From Actinomycetaceae bacterium MB13-C1-2 (GTDB lineage: Bacteria; Actinomycetota; Actinomycetes; Actinomycetales; Actinomycetaceae), in the NCBI GenBank assembly GCA_035621235.1, contig CP141731.1, positions 806,001-870,000 of the forward strand: a DNA stretch of 64,000 bases, read 5' to 3'. This document shows, one piece after another, positions 47,439 to 55,997 of the stretch; the first letter of the stretch is position 1; every line of letters starts with the position of its first letter. The position numbers were made by a program, and so were the translations under genes. Under the pieces are notes generated by a model. The model did no database searches, had not been told where the DNA came from, and saw only the letters and a program-made list of their open reading frames with translations.

Positions 47439-49432
47439 TGCGCTACCTCGTTCTTGTCACCTGGATTCTCTGCGGCAGGCAGACCCACTCCGCCACGGCG
47501 GCCCTTTTGGAATGTGCGGACCAGGCCCAACACGAATAGAGCCGCTAGCCCTGATCCGACTACCCAGGTTATTGCATCTCCCATGCCTGGCCTAGACCGA
47601 ACAGAGACCGCAGGAGATGATGCCAGCAGGGTTCCGTCTGCTGTCTTGGCTTCGAGAATGACGCTAACTGACCCGGACCCGACCGCGCGCACTGGAACAT
47701 TGACGGACGTTGTGGAGTTTGCTGGAACCGTGGTCTTAACCCACTCGGAGGCTTGAATTAGGTGGTTGCTGGGGAGGAGCCCGACTTCCAAGGCAATCGG
47801 AGACTTGCCCTTGTTTGAGATTGTTACTGGAAAGTCAGCATTCGGCCCCATAATGTTTACGGATTGACTGGGGACGATCTCGACAACGTTGTATACCTCC
47901 ATGATCGCGCGCTCGGTGTCTGTAGCAACCTTCGTGCGCTCTTCAAGTGACATCCCTACGGTCGCGGGAGCAAGGGCTGCGTGCGCTAGGGCAGTAAGTT
48001 CACTGGTTTCGCCGCTCTCGTCGCCGATTACTGCTAGTGCAAGCCGCGTAGCCTTACTCACCGGATCGAGCAGGTGTGTGATTTCTGCCGGATCCGCCTG
48101 CGGTGCGACTGGAATAGTTCCAGAGGGTTCCCCGAAATCCTCTCCGTCGAGAGTCTCGCGCAATGAGATTCCTTTGATCCAAGGTACGTCAAATAGAGCG
48201 GAGAGTCTCGATTCCGACTGCTCAAGCGTGAGCCGTTCCTGGCCAGAGAAAGCCTCAACATTCACCCACAGTCGTGGAGACTCGTCCTCGCTCAGTTTTG
48301 CTGCGATGGCTGTGGAGGCGCGTAGTAGCTGTTCGCGATGCTGGGGCGGGTATTGATCCAGTTCGGGGTCTGAGAAAATCTGTGAAAGCTCGCCAAAGCT
48401 CCCGAGAACAACCGAACTTCCTTCGGCGCTCTCTGCCAGAGCAGAGCCGGTCTGTGGGTCGATAGAGTACTTTTCTGAAGGGGACCACCGGGGTTCTCCC
48501 GGGATGCCTTTGGGGGGACTCAGAACTGGGCCTCCGGCTGCGGTGTTGAGTGATGACATCGCGAGCCACGGCTCATAGGTTAACACTGCATTTTGGACCC
48601 ACGAAGCTCCCTCGGGAACTTTGGCCGAGGTACGCGAACCTAGTGCGAGATCGAGCAGAGGAGTTTCTCCCGTTGCCGCGAGCATCGAAATGTCTGCCGC
48701 TCGCGACGGCAACACCAGTACTTCACCGCTACTGCCAGAGTTCTTTGAGAAGGTGACAGCCTGATCCGGCTGCAAGCCGAGGGTGACACCTTCGCGACTC
48801 AATTTGGGCCACTCGCCTTCCTTTGCTTGCCAGGCATCCGAAACCAGGGCGTTGAGGTGAGTCTGGCCCTGCGCAGTTTTGTCGTACCAGAGCATCAGGC
48901 CTCGTGCGATCCCAATTCCAGACCTGGGTCCACCGGTCGGTTGAAGCACGCGAATATCTAGTCCGTAGGGCCCCCAGTCGTCCGGGTTCCAGAGTGGGAG
49001 CTCGTCAACCGAGAACTCAAGTGTTACATCCACTCCTGCTTCCGTCGCGGCCTGCCGTTGTTGCTCGTCGCTCAGTCGGATCTCTCCGACATTCCAGACG
49101 TAACCCCCGTGTTCCAAGAAGGACTCAACCGAGTCCATGGATTTCAGAGCGTCTGCGCTCATGTACACCCCTACGCGGGTTCCGTAGTCCTCAGACACTC
49201 CTGCAATGTTTATCCGAATGGAGATCTGTTTCTCGGAGGTGAGGACCGCCGGGCTGATCTCGCGCAGTGTGACGCGGATCTGGGATTCCTCGTCCTCGAA
49301 TTCTGGATCGGCAGACGCCAAGGGGGAAAGGGCGAAAGTTACCGCAATCGCCACTGCGGTAGTCAGGAACCACCGCAGAAGCGAACGATGGTGTTCACTG
49401 CCCCAAATCGGCGGGGTCCTATGTGCACTCAC
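47435..49432 (-). CDS. DUF6049 family secreted membrane-anchored protein
   Basis: The 665-residue protein has a signal peptide (residues 18-42, ending ALSPLASADP), a large outside region and one C-terminal membrane helix (WVVGSGLAALFVLGLV near 630) with a basic tail. The order of segments (IRVTLREISPAVL near 50, a TYEPWLAMSSL region, a last Ig-like domain with FPVTISNKGKSPIALEVGL) fits the DUF6049 protein encoded before murJ in many actinobacteria. Its function is not known; the constant linkage suggests help for MurJ or wall assembly. GTG start overlaps the NUDIX stop by 4 bases. Confidence 0.88.
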   Translation of the reverse strand: MSAHRTPPIWGSEHHRSLLRWFLTTAVAIAVTFALSPLASADPEFEDEESQIRVTLREISPAVLTSEKQISIRINIAGVSEDYGTRVGVYMSADALKSMDSVESFLEHGGYVWNVGEIRLSDEQQRQAATEAGVDVTLEFSVDELPLWNPDDWGPYGLDIRVLQPTGGPRSGIGIARGLMLWYDKTAQGQTHLNALVSDAWQAKEGEWPKLSREGVTLGLQPDQAVTFSKNSGSSGEVLVLPSRAADISMLAATGETPLLDLALGSRTSAKVPEGASWVQNAVLTYEPWLAMSSLNTAAGGPVLSPPKGIPGEPRWSPSEKYSIDPQTGSALAESAEGSSVVLGSFGELSQIFSDPELDQYPPQHREQLLRASTAIAAKLSEDESPRLWVNVEAFSGQERLTLEQSESRLSALFDVPWIKGISLRETLDGEDFGEPSGTIPVAPQADPAEITHLLDPVSKATRLALAVIGDESGETSELTALAHAALAPATVGMSLEERTKVATDTERAIMEVYNVVEIVPSQSVNIMGPNADFPVTISNKGKSPIALEVGLLPSNHLIQASEWVKTTVPANSTTSVNVPVRAVGSGSVSVILEAKTADGTLLASSPAVSVRSRPGMGDAITWVVGSGLAALFVLGLVRTFQKGRRGGVGLPAAENPGDKNEVAQ

Positions 49433-49974
49433 GTGTCGTTCCCGTCAGGGTAGAGAAGGGCGAGTGCTGCGCGCGCCACCCGCCGTTCATTAGCGTAGGA
49501 GAGGGAACGAGTTGCGTCCTGTAGAGGAACCCAAAGAGCGTCCTCCGCCTCGTGATCTGGATCGTTCTCAGCGGTGATCTCGCCGTCGAGGTACTCAAGT
49601 AGGAAGTGATGGACCATCTTATGAATTCTGGTCTGACTGCCAGAAAACCAGTAGTCGACGGAACTAATATGACAGACGACGCGGGTACGTATTCCGGTTT
49701 CTTCTGCTACTTCACGGACGGCCGCCTCGGTCGCCGTCTCACCTCGTTCTAAGTGTCCTTTTGGAAGACACCACTCGTATCTACCAGAGCGGTTCTTCCT
49801 CTTAATCACAGCGACGTAGGGCATTCCGCGACTGACCTTGATAGCGACTCCGCCCGCGGAGGTCTCGTGGACTGTGGGCGAGGATCCGCGGCGTTCGGGA
49901 CTGTTCGCGCGAGCGGCACCGCGAAATGCGGCGGGCCGCCTGTCAGGCCCAACGAACATTCCGGGTGTGTGCAT
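49429..49974 (-). CDS. NUDIX hydrolase
   Basis: The 181-residue protein has a polar N-terminus of 35 residues and then a NUDIX domain with the box GHLERGETATEAAVREVAEETGI (in part GETATEAAVREVAEETGI), matching GX5EX7REUXEEXGU. YEWCLPKGHLE precedes it. It should cleave a nucleoside diphosphate linked to another group; in this genomic place the family often resembles MutT/Ap4A-type housekeeping enzymes. GGGAGA precedes the ATG. It leads the NUDIX-DUF6049-murJ-trxB transcript and is divergent from cca. Confidence 0.93.
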   Translation of the reverse strand: MHTPGMFVGPDRRPAAFRGAARANSPERRGSSPTVHETSAGGVAIKVSRGMPYVAVIKRKNRSGRYEWCLPKGHLERGETATEAAVREVAEETGIRTRVVCHISSVDYWFSGSQTRIHKMVHHFLLEYLDGEITAENDPDHEAEDALWVPLQDATRSLSYANERRVARAALALLYPDGNDT

Positions 49975-50063
49975 TCTCCCAGCATATGTTGCGGCTCGCC
50001 TACTCCCTGCAATTAACCTGGTTCTAGACGCTCTTGTGGCGGCCTAGAAACGAGGTAGACCCC

Positions 50064-51548
50064 TTGGTAGAACACGCGCCTTCCTTGGTTGGAGCCGGGG
50101 ACATCCCGGCGCTGCTGGCTAACGCGCAGTCCGCTTTTGCTGATTTGCCGCGGTCTGTGATGGAACTAGCGGATCTGTTCGTGGAGGCCGACCACGAGAT
50201 TGCCCTGGTGGGTGGCCCGGTTCGTGACGCCTTTTTGGGGATTGTCCCACACGACTTTGATCTGACCACTTCGGCGCGTCCCGAGGAGACTGAGCGAATC
50301 CTGAGGCAGTGGGGTGGAAAGACTTGGGATGTCGGTCGGGCATTTGGAACTGTCGCGGCGAAGAAGGGGCCGATCGAAGTCGAGGTGACGACATACCGAA
50401 CCGAGGAGTATCAGGAGGATTCCCGTAAGCCCGCTGTGACCTATGGGGAGACGCTTGAAGGAGACTTGTCGCGGCGTGACTTCACCGTCAATGCGATGGC
50501 GATGCGACTTCCGTCGATGGCACTTGTCGATCCCCACGGTGGACTTGAGGATTTGGCGACAGGATTACTGAAGACTCCTGTGACGGCGACCCAGTCTTTT
50601 AGGGATGATCCACTTCGGATAATGAGGGCGGCCCGATTCGCGGCTCAACTGGGCATCGACGTTGAATACGACGTAATGACCGCGATGTCGGAGGAACGGG
50701 ATCGGTTACGCATCGTTTCGGCTGAACGAATCCAAGCAGAGCTTGAGCGACTGATCATCAGCCCAGAGCCACGGCGAGGCATAGAGCTAATGGTCTACAC
50801 GGGAGTGGCGGATATTGTCCTACCTGAGGTGTCGGGGCTGGTTGAAACGGTGGACGAGCACGGTCGGCATAAGGATGTTTACGAACACACCCTCACCGTC
50901 CTAGACCAGGCAATCGACCTGGAGACAGGGCCGGACGGGGCAGTGCCGGGACCCGACTTCGTCCTGCGGTTTGCAGCTTTGATGCATGACGTCGGAAAAC
51001 CTGCAACAAGACGTTTCCACGGGTCGAAGGTCAGTTTCCATCATCACGAGATTGTCGGCGCCAAGATGACCCGTAAGCGGATGAAGGAACTCAGGTTCGA
51101 TACAGCGACGACGAAGGCGGTCACCGAGTTAGTTGCCGGACATTTGAGGTTCCACGGTTATGGCGAAAGCGCATGGACAGACTCTGCTGTACGGCGTTAC
51201 GTTACCGACGCGGGGGATCAGCTTGAAAGACTTAATCGTCTGACGCGAGCTGACTGCACGACCCGGAATCGCCGCAAAGCCGAGCGTCTTTCAGCGGCCT
51301 ACGATGACCTTGAGACCCGTATTGCGGAGCTCCGAGAGCAAGAGGAACTTGACTCGATCCGTCCCGATTTGGACGGCAGCCAGATAATGAAACTGCTCAA
51401 CCTGGAGCCCTCACGCGAAGTGGGCGAAGCCTACAAGTACCTACTTCAGCTACGTATGGACGAGGGGCCTTTGGGAGAGGAAGAGGCGACTAAACGTCTT
51501 CTTGAGTGGTGGAACCAGCGGAATTTCGCTAAGGGCGAGTCCCGCTAA
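50064..51548 (+). CDS. cca: CCA-adding tRNA nucleotidyltransferase
   Basis: TTG 50064 has GAGGTA 7 bases upstream; another TTG at 50034 would add 10 residues. The 494-residue protein has the polymerase-beta head IALVGGPVRDAFLG near residue 48, HDFDLTTSARPEET (metal-binding Asp pair), the DLSRRDFTVNAMA motif near 142, and FRDDPLRIMRAARFAAQL near 180. A C-terminal HD domain follows (FAALMHDVGKPATR near 310, VAGHLRFH). It repairs or builds the CCA end of tRNAs. The tRNA-Ile gene in this window does not encode CCA, so the enzyme is required. Confidence 0.95.
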   Translation: MVEHAPSLVGAGDIPALLANAQSAFADLPRSVMELADLFVEADHEIALVGGPVRDAFLGIVPHDFDLTTSARPEETERILRQWGGKTWDVGRAFGTVAAKKGPIEVEVTTYRTEEYQEDSRKPAVTYGETLEGDLSRRDFTVNAMAMRLPSMALVDPHGGLEDLATGLLKTPVTATQSFRDDPLRIMRAARFAAQLGIDVEYDVMTAMSEERDRLRIVSAERIQAELERLIISPEPRRGIELMVYTGVADIVLPEVSGLVETVDEHGRHKDVYEHTLTVLDQAIDLETGPDGAVPGPDFVLRFAALMHDVGKPATRRFHGSKVSFHHHEIVGAKMTRKRMKELRFDTATTKAVTELVAGHLRFHGYGESAWTDSAVRRYVTDAGDQLERLNRLTRADCTTRNRRKAERLSAAYDDLETRIAELREQEELDSIRPDLDGSQIMKLLNLEPSREVGEAYKYLLQLRMDEGPLGEEEATKRLLEWWNQRNFAKGESR

Positions 51549-51621
51549 TTGGTCACAGTTGCCATCACCTGACCGATTGCCGCAGTTACTCTTATGCAGC
51601 AATAGGTTTCAAGGAGAATGA

Positions 51622-53904
51622 GTGACTTCCTCAAATTATCCGTCGCGCCACAGCGAACAGGTCGCGGGCTCATCCAGTCCGTATCAGTCGACGCCACCAC
51701 CTCCGCCGCCAGGAAGCCGCGTAGCAAAGCTTCATGGCAACTCGGCGAAAGCTCCGTCGGTGGATGAGGTGTTCGACCTCGATCAAGGTTCCGATAGCTC
51801 CGACAAGACTAAGAAGAAGGGCAAGTGGGGCAAGCGCATCGCGCTCGGTATCCTCATCCTCTTCCTTCTGGGCATCATCGGAGGGGCCGGGCTGTTCCTC
51901 TACATGTACTCAAAGAGCACCATTCCGGCTCCAAGCGAGTTTGCTCTGGCACAGGCAACCACTGTCTACTACAGCGACGGCGAAACCGAGATGGGAACCT
52001 TCGCCGAAGTAAACAGGACAATCATTGACGCAGAAGCACTGCCCGACTACGTGGGTCAAGCGGTTGTCGCCTCTGAGGACCGAACCTTCTTTACCAATCA
52101 GGGCGTAGATATCAAGGGCATCGCGCGTGCGTTCCTTAACAACGTGCGGGGAGGACCGAGGCAGGGGGCCTCGACTCTGTCTCAGCAGTATGTTGAAACC
52201 TACTTTGGTCAGGAGACATACGGCTATAAGGACAAGGCCAAAGAGGCCGTAATGGCCATCAAGATCAATCGGACCCAGTCGAAGAGTGAAATTCTTGCGA
52301 ACTACCTGAACACGATCTACTTTGGTCGCGGAGCCAATGGAATTGAGGCTGCCTCAAAAGTATTCTTCGGGACCCCGGCATCCGAACTGACGCTTTCTCA
52401 GTCGGCGATGCTCGCGGGAATCATTCCGTCGCCGAGCAACTGGGACCCAGCCGTGGATCCCGACATGGCGAAGCAACGTTGGCAAAGAGTTCTGGACCTA
52501 ATGGTCGAGGACGGGTGGATTTCACAGGCCGAGGCGGATCAGCAGGTCTTCCCTGAGACGATTCCTCCGTCGGATGGACAGTCTTCGATGAAGGGCACCA
52601 ATGGCTACCTGCTACAACAGATCCGTGACGAGCTTATAGGTACCGAGGGCTTCACTACTCAAGACCTGGACGCTGGTGGTTTGAAGATTATTTCGACCAT
52701 CGATAAGGACATGCAGGCCGCCGCAGTTGAGGCATCGACAAACCTTCCTGAGGGTATGCCAGACACGCTTCACGTCGCCCTGACGACTCTGGACAACAAG
52801 ACCGGGGCGATTCTCGCTGAGTACGCGGGCCCGGACTACCAGGAAAGACAGATAAACGCGGCGACGCAGGAACGCGCGATGGCCGGTTCAACGTTCAAGC
52901 CGTTCTCCTTGATTCCATACCTAGAAGGTGGCGGGTCGATGGAGGACCTGTTCGACGGAAACTCCCCGAGAACCTTTGGGCCGAATAACGAGGTCGAGGT
53001 CCAGAACGCGGAGGGTCTGTCATATGGACAGGTCAACTTGAACACGGCCGTTCAGAAGTCTCTAAACACTCCGTTTATGGATGTCAGCACCAAGGTTGGG
53101 GCGCAGACGACCATGGACACCCTCTTTAAAGCGGGGCTACCAGAAGACACGCCAGGTCTATCCCCTGAAATCGGAAATATTCTCGGCTCTGCATCCCCGC
53201 ATAATGTTGACCTAGCTCGCATCTACTCAACGCTGGCAAACGGCGGCTACAGAGTTGATCCGCATATCGTGGATGAGGTCAAAGACTCAAGAGGAAACAC
53301 GGTGTTCAAAGCCGTGAATGAATGGGAGCAGGTTTTCTCTTCTAAGACGGTTTCAATGTTCCTGCCAGCTCTAAAATCAGTGACCCAGGAGGGGGGCACC
53401 GCAGAGGCCGTTGCCGTCATTGACCGTGAAACTGCCGGCAAGAGCGGTACGTCGGAGGACTTCCGTTCATCCCAGTTCATTGGGTTCATTCCGCAGATCA
53501 CCACAGCGGTTTCTATGTACAACGTCGGACCGAATGGTGAGGAACTCTCGCTTCCGTACATCAACGGGCAACCGTTCTACGGGCCGCCCGCGGACGTGTG
53601 GGTTGCTTACATGCAGTTGATCCTCGATAAGTTCCCGATGGCGCAGTTCGACTGGTTTGACGCGACCGTGGTTCAAAAGCCGCAGATCGTGCAACCAGTC
53701 CAGCCGGTGACTTGTGGTGAGAATGAGGTTTTGGTTGATGGGCAGTGTGTCGTGCAACCAGTCCAGCCGGTGACTTGTGGTGAGAATGAGGTTTTGGTTG
53801 ATGGGCAGTGTGTCGCGAAGCCCGTTGACCCGGTGACTTGTGGTGAGAATGAGGTTTTGGTTGATGGGCAGTGTGTCGCGAAGCCTGAGGAACCCCAGTC
53901 ATAG
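51622..53904 (+). CDS. Bifunctional penicillin-binding protein (class A) with C-terminal Cys repeats
   Basis: The 760-residue protein has a cytoplasmic Pro-rich N-tail and a membrane helix at 73-97. The GT51 glycosyltransferase domain follows: catalytic Glu in VVASEDRTFFTNQG near 152, RQGASTLSQQYVETYF near 182, TIYFGRGANGIEAAS near 235. The transpeptidase domain has Ser423 in GSTFKPF, SLN at 480-482 and KSGTS near 607. A tail from about 690 holds three repeats with two cysteines each (TCGENEVLVDGQCV). It polymerises and cross-links peptidoglycan outside the membrane. The start is GTG 51622. It probably ends at the strong terminator at 54050. Confidence 0.95.
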   Translation: MTSSNYPSRHSEQVAGSSSPYQSTPPPPPPGSRVAKLHGNSAKAPSVDEVFDLDQGSDSSDKTKKKGKWGKRIALGILILFLLGIIGGAGLFLYMYSKSTIPAPSEFALAQATTVYYSDGETEMGTFAEVNRTIIDAEALPDYVGQAVVASEDRTFFTNQGVDIKGIARAFLNNVRGGPRQGASTLSQQYVETYFGQETYGYKDKAKEAVMAIKINRTQSKSEILANYLNTIYFGRGANGIEAASKVFFGTPASELTLSQSAMLAGIIPSPSNWDPAVDPDMAKQRWQRVLDLMVEDGWISQAEADQQVFPETIPPSDGQSSMKGTNGYLLQQIRDELIGTEGFTTQDLDAGGLKIISTIDKDMQAAAVEASTNLPEGMPDTLHVALTTLDNKTGAILAEYAGPDYQERQINAATQERAMAGSTFKPFSLIPYLEGGGSMEDLFDGNSPRTFGPNNEVEVQNAEGLSYGQVNLNTAVQKSLNTPFMDVSTKVGAQTTMDTLFKAGLPEDTPGLSPEIGNILGSASPHNVDLARIYSTLANGGYRVDPHIVDEVKDSRGNTVFKAVNEWEQVFSSKTVSMFLPALKSVTQEGGTAEAVAVIDRETAGKSGTSEDFRSSQFIGFIPQITTAVSMYNVGPNGEELSLPYINGQPFYGPPADVWVAYMQLILDKFPMAQFDWFDATVVQKPQIVQPVQPVTCGENEVLVDGQCVVQPVQPVTCGENEVLVDGQCVAKPVDPVTCGENEVLVDGQCVAKPEEPQS
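53701..53889 (+). repeat. Three 63-bp tandem repeats inside the PBP gene
   Basis: The 45-base core starting GTGACTTGTGGTGAGAATG is identical at 53707, 53770 and 53833. The spacer between cores is 18 bases and differs after the second copy. The repeat codes for PVTCGENEVLVDGQCV units. The near identity points to recent or ongoing expansion. Confidence 0.95.
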
Positions 53905-54049
53905 AGGGGCAACCCACGACTGCGTCGAGGGGCTTGCTACGGTTCGAGGGGCCTTTCGGGGCACCTGAACCCCCGTCCGACGCCCTGACCCTAGACGGCA
54001 ATGCGTCGCTGATGAAAGTGTGAGGCGCGAACGCAATCCGAGTCCACAC

Positions 54050-54093
54050 AAAAGTCCCCCCGAACCGAGCGATTCCGGTTCGGGGGGACTTTT
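54050..54093. terminator. Strong bidirectional terminator between PBP and rplI
   Basis: AAAAGTCCCCCCGAACCG (54050-54067) and CGGTTCGGGGGGACTTTT (54076-54093) are an 18-bp perfect inverted repeat with an 8-base loop. The T-run on each side makes it an intrinsic terminator in both directions. The 145 bases between the PBP stop and this hairpin hold no gene. Confidence 0.95.
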
Positions 54094-54115
54094 CGGTGTT
54101 TGGAGTTATAGCGGA

Positions 54116-54574
54116 CTACTCCGCGGCCTCCACGGTAACCTCTACGTTTGCAACGACATCACCCAGTAGCTTCACGGTCGCCGGGAATGATCCGGTTGCC
54201 TTGATCGCATTGGTGGTGTCGACATTACGAGGATCGAAGGGCACAGAGAACTTCTCAGCGAGAGCCGCTGCGATGTCCTTGCCGGTGACTGCGCCGAACA
54301 GACGGCCGGTGCTACCAGCCTTCTTGGTGATAACGACGACAGGCGATTCCTCGATACGTTCACGAAGGGCGATGGCATCCTCAACGCTGGCAATTTCGCG
54401 CTTACGGAGTTGCTCAAGAGTCTGGTCGATGTGCCTCTGCGCACCCTTAGTCCAACGCGTTGCAAATCCGCGGGGGACCAAATAGTTGCGTGCGTAGCCG
54501 TCCTTCACCTCGACAACGTCTCCGGCCTGGCCTAGGCGCTCAACGTCGCGGTTGAGGATTAGTTTGGTTGTCAT
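54116..54574 (-). CDS. rplI: Ribosomal protein L9
   Basis: The 152-residue protein starts MTTKLILNRDVERLGQAGD and VVEVKDGYARNYLVPRGFA, the L9 N-terminal domain. A long central helix (residues 45-75) and a C-terminal domain with GRLFGAVTGKDIAAAL follow. It binds 23S rRNA near the L1 stalk. It ends the rpsF-ssb-rpsR-rplI operon, 20 bases behind rpsR. Confidence 0.97.
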   Translation of the reverse strand: MTTKLILNRDVERLGQAGDVVEVKDGYARNYLVPRGFATRWTKGAQRHIDQTLEQLRKREIASVEDAIALRERIEESPVVVITKKAGSTGRLFGAVTGKDIAAALAEKFSVPFDPRNVDTTNAIKATGSFPATVKLLGDVVANVEVTVEAAE

Positions 54575-54594
54575 TTCGCGTTCCTCCCGAGTTT

Positions 54595-54834
54595 CTAGCG
54601 TCCGGAGGACGAGTAGGGGAGCAGGGCCATCTCGCGGGCGTTCTTGATCGCCTTGGCAAGCTTCCTCTGTTCCTGAACGGAGACACCGGTAACGCGGCGT
54701 GCGCGGATCTTGCCGCGGTCCGAAATGAACTTGCGCAGCAGAGCGGTGTCCTTGTAATCAATTTCGCCGAGCTTTACGTGACGCGCCGGAGCGACGCGCT
54801 TCTTGATCGGCTTGCGAAGAGCTGGCTTCGCCAT
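54595..54834 (-). CDS. rpsR: Ribosomal protein S18
   Basis: The 79-residue protein has [19 protein letters not shown] and [20 protein letters not shown], the S18 core, with a basic N-terminal tail. It pairs with S6 in the 30S platform. No zinc-type cysteines are present, so it is the zinc-independent (C-minus) form. AAGGAG precedes the ATG. Confidence 0.97.
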   Translation of the reverse strand: MAKPALRKPIKKRVAPARHVKLGEIDYKDTALLRKFISDRGKIRARRVTGVSVQEQRKLAKAIKNAREMALLPYSSSGR

Positions 54835-54913
54835 AGTTGGTCTCCTTATGTTTTTGGAAGAATCTGTGGGTTGCGCGCCCGTCCACTACTTCACGGTGCG
54901 CATCTGATGTTCG

Positions 54914-55459
54914 CTAAAACGGTGGGTCTTGATCGAAGTCGGCGTTCCCGGGAGCGCCCCACGGATCATCGACCTGACCGCCTGCAGGGGCTCCAAAGCC
55001 ACCTTTGGAAAACTCACTGCTGGGGGACGCGGGAGCCGAGTAGTTCCCGGATTGGTTTCCACCATTGCCACCGAAGTTACTGCCGCCCTGTCGGGGAGTC
55101 CTCTGCACCTGAGCCTTCGCCCAACGAAGTGTTGGGCCGACTTCGTCGACCTGCAGTTCAACTACGGTTCTCTGTTCTCCGCCATCACGAGGTGTGTACT
55201 GGCGTTGAACCAGGCGTCCCTGAACGATTACCTGCACCCCTTTCGAGAGGGACTCAGCAACGTTTTCTGCGTAGTCGCGCCAAACGCTACAACGCAAAAA
55301 CAGGGTTTCCCCGTCCTTGAACTGACCGGAGTTTCGATCATAGGTACGAGGAGTCGACGCAACGGTGAAGTCAGCAACTGCGGCTCCGGACTGCGTGTAA
55401 CGCAGGTTCGGGTCGGCAGTCAGATTTCCAACAACGGTTATTACAGTGTCGTTTGCCAT
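54914..55459 (-). CDS. ssb: Single-stranded DNA-binding protein
   Basis: The 181-residue protein has the OB-fold ([53 protein letters not shown]). A Gly/Asn-rich linker follows from residue 115, and the acidic tip DFDQDPPF recruits partner proteins. It coats single-stranded DNA in replication and repair. Placed between rpsF and rpsR as usual; the stop is 79 bases before rpsR. Confidence 0.97.
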   Translation of the reverse strand: MANDTVITVVGNLTADPNLRYTQSGAAVADFTVASTPRTYDRNSGQFKDGETLFLRCSVWRDYAENVAESLSKGVQVIVQGRLVQRQYTPRDGGEQRTVVELQVDEVGPTLRWAKAQVQRTPRQGGSNFGGNGGNQSGNYSAPASPSSEFSKGGFGAPAGGQVDDPWGAPGNADFDQDPPF

Positions 55460-55481
55460 GAGTCGAACTCCCTTGTGAGTG

Positions 55482-55772
55482 CTACTTCTGGTCGCGGCGC
55501 AGAAGCTTGGTTCGAAGAACCGACTCGTTCAGGCCAAGCTGACGGTCGATCTCTTTGGCCATGTCGGAGCTGCAGGTTAGGTCAGCAACCACGTAGTAGC
55601 CCTCGGAGTGCTTCTGGATCTCGTAAGCGAGGTGACGCTTACCCCAGACATCGATGTTGTCCACAGTTCCGCCTTCGGTAGTTACTTGGCGGAGGATCTT
55701 CTCCATCGAGGTGCCGATTGAACGTTCCTCAATGGTGGGGTCAAGGATGACCATTAGTTCATATTTACGCAA
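55482..55772 (-). CDS. rpsF: Ribosomal protein S6
   Basis: TTG 55772 is taken as start because it gives [18 protein letters not shown], the true S6 start, with AGGAGG 9 bases upstream; the open frame can reach TTG 55781. The 96-residue protein has the S6 fold with [21 protein letters not shown]. It is the first gene of the S6-SSB-S18-L9 operon. Confidence 0.95.
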   Translation of the reverse strand: MRKYELMVILDPTIEERSIGTSMEKILRQVTTEGGTVDNIDVWGKRHLAYEIQKHSEGYYVVADLTCSSDMAKEIDRQLGLNESVLRTKLLRRDQK

Positions 55773-55799
55773 ATGTCCCAACCTCCTACGGTCTATGCG

Positions 55800-55818
55800 G
55801 TCACGGACGGTCCGTGAC
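55800..55818 (-). promoter_or_regulatory. 19-bp palindrome in the rpsF leader
   Basis: GTCACGGAC and GTCCGTGAC flank a single base, 28 bases before the rpsF start. In the mRNA this would give a hairpin ahead of the AGGAGG. S6-S18 leader structures that bind the S6:S18 complex are known in many bacteria; this may be one, or a repressor site. The rest of the 225-base gap to the MATE gene shows no coding sequence. Confidence 0.45.
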
Positions 55819-55997
55819 AGGAGGGTCTTGCGACCGGATCTGATTCACGCGTGCGAAGACAGACCCAGCGATCTACTTTACAGGGGATACGAGGTGGAAT
55901 CACCGGGAAAGAGCACTAGGAACAAGAGGGTCCCGTCACACCGCTCTATATCAGGCGGAAGTCCTGCGCGGGACGAAACGAGTCTTGGCCGCCGCGC

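Noticed and set aside
54568-55681. Two 250-residue plus-strand frames across rpsR, ssb and rpsF
   Set aside because: They are antisense to four highly conserved genes and show no domain.
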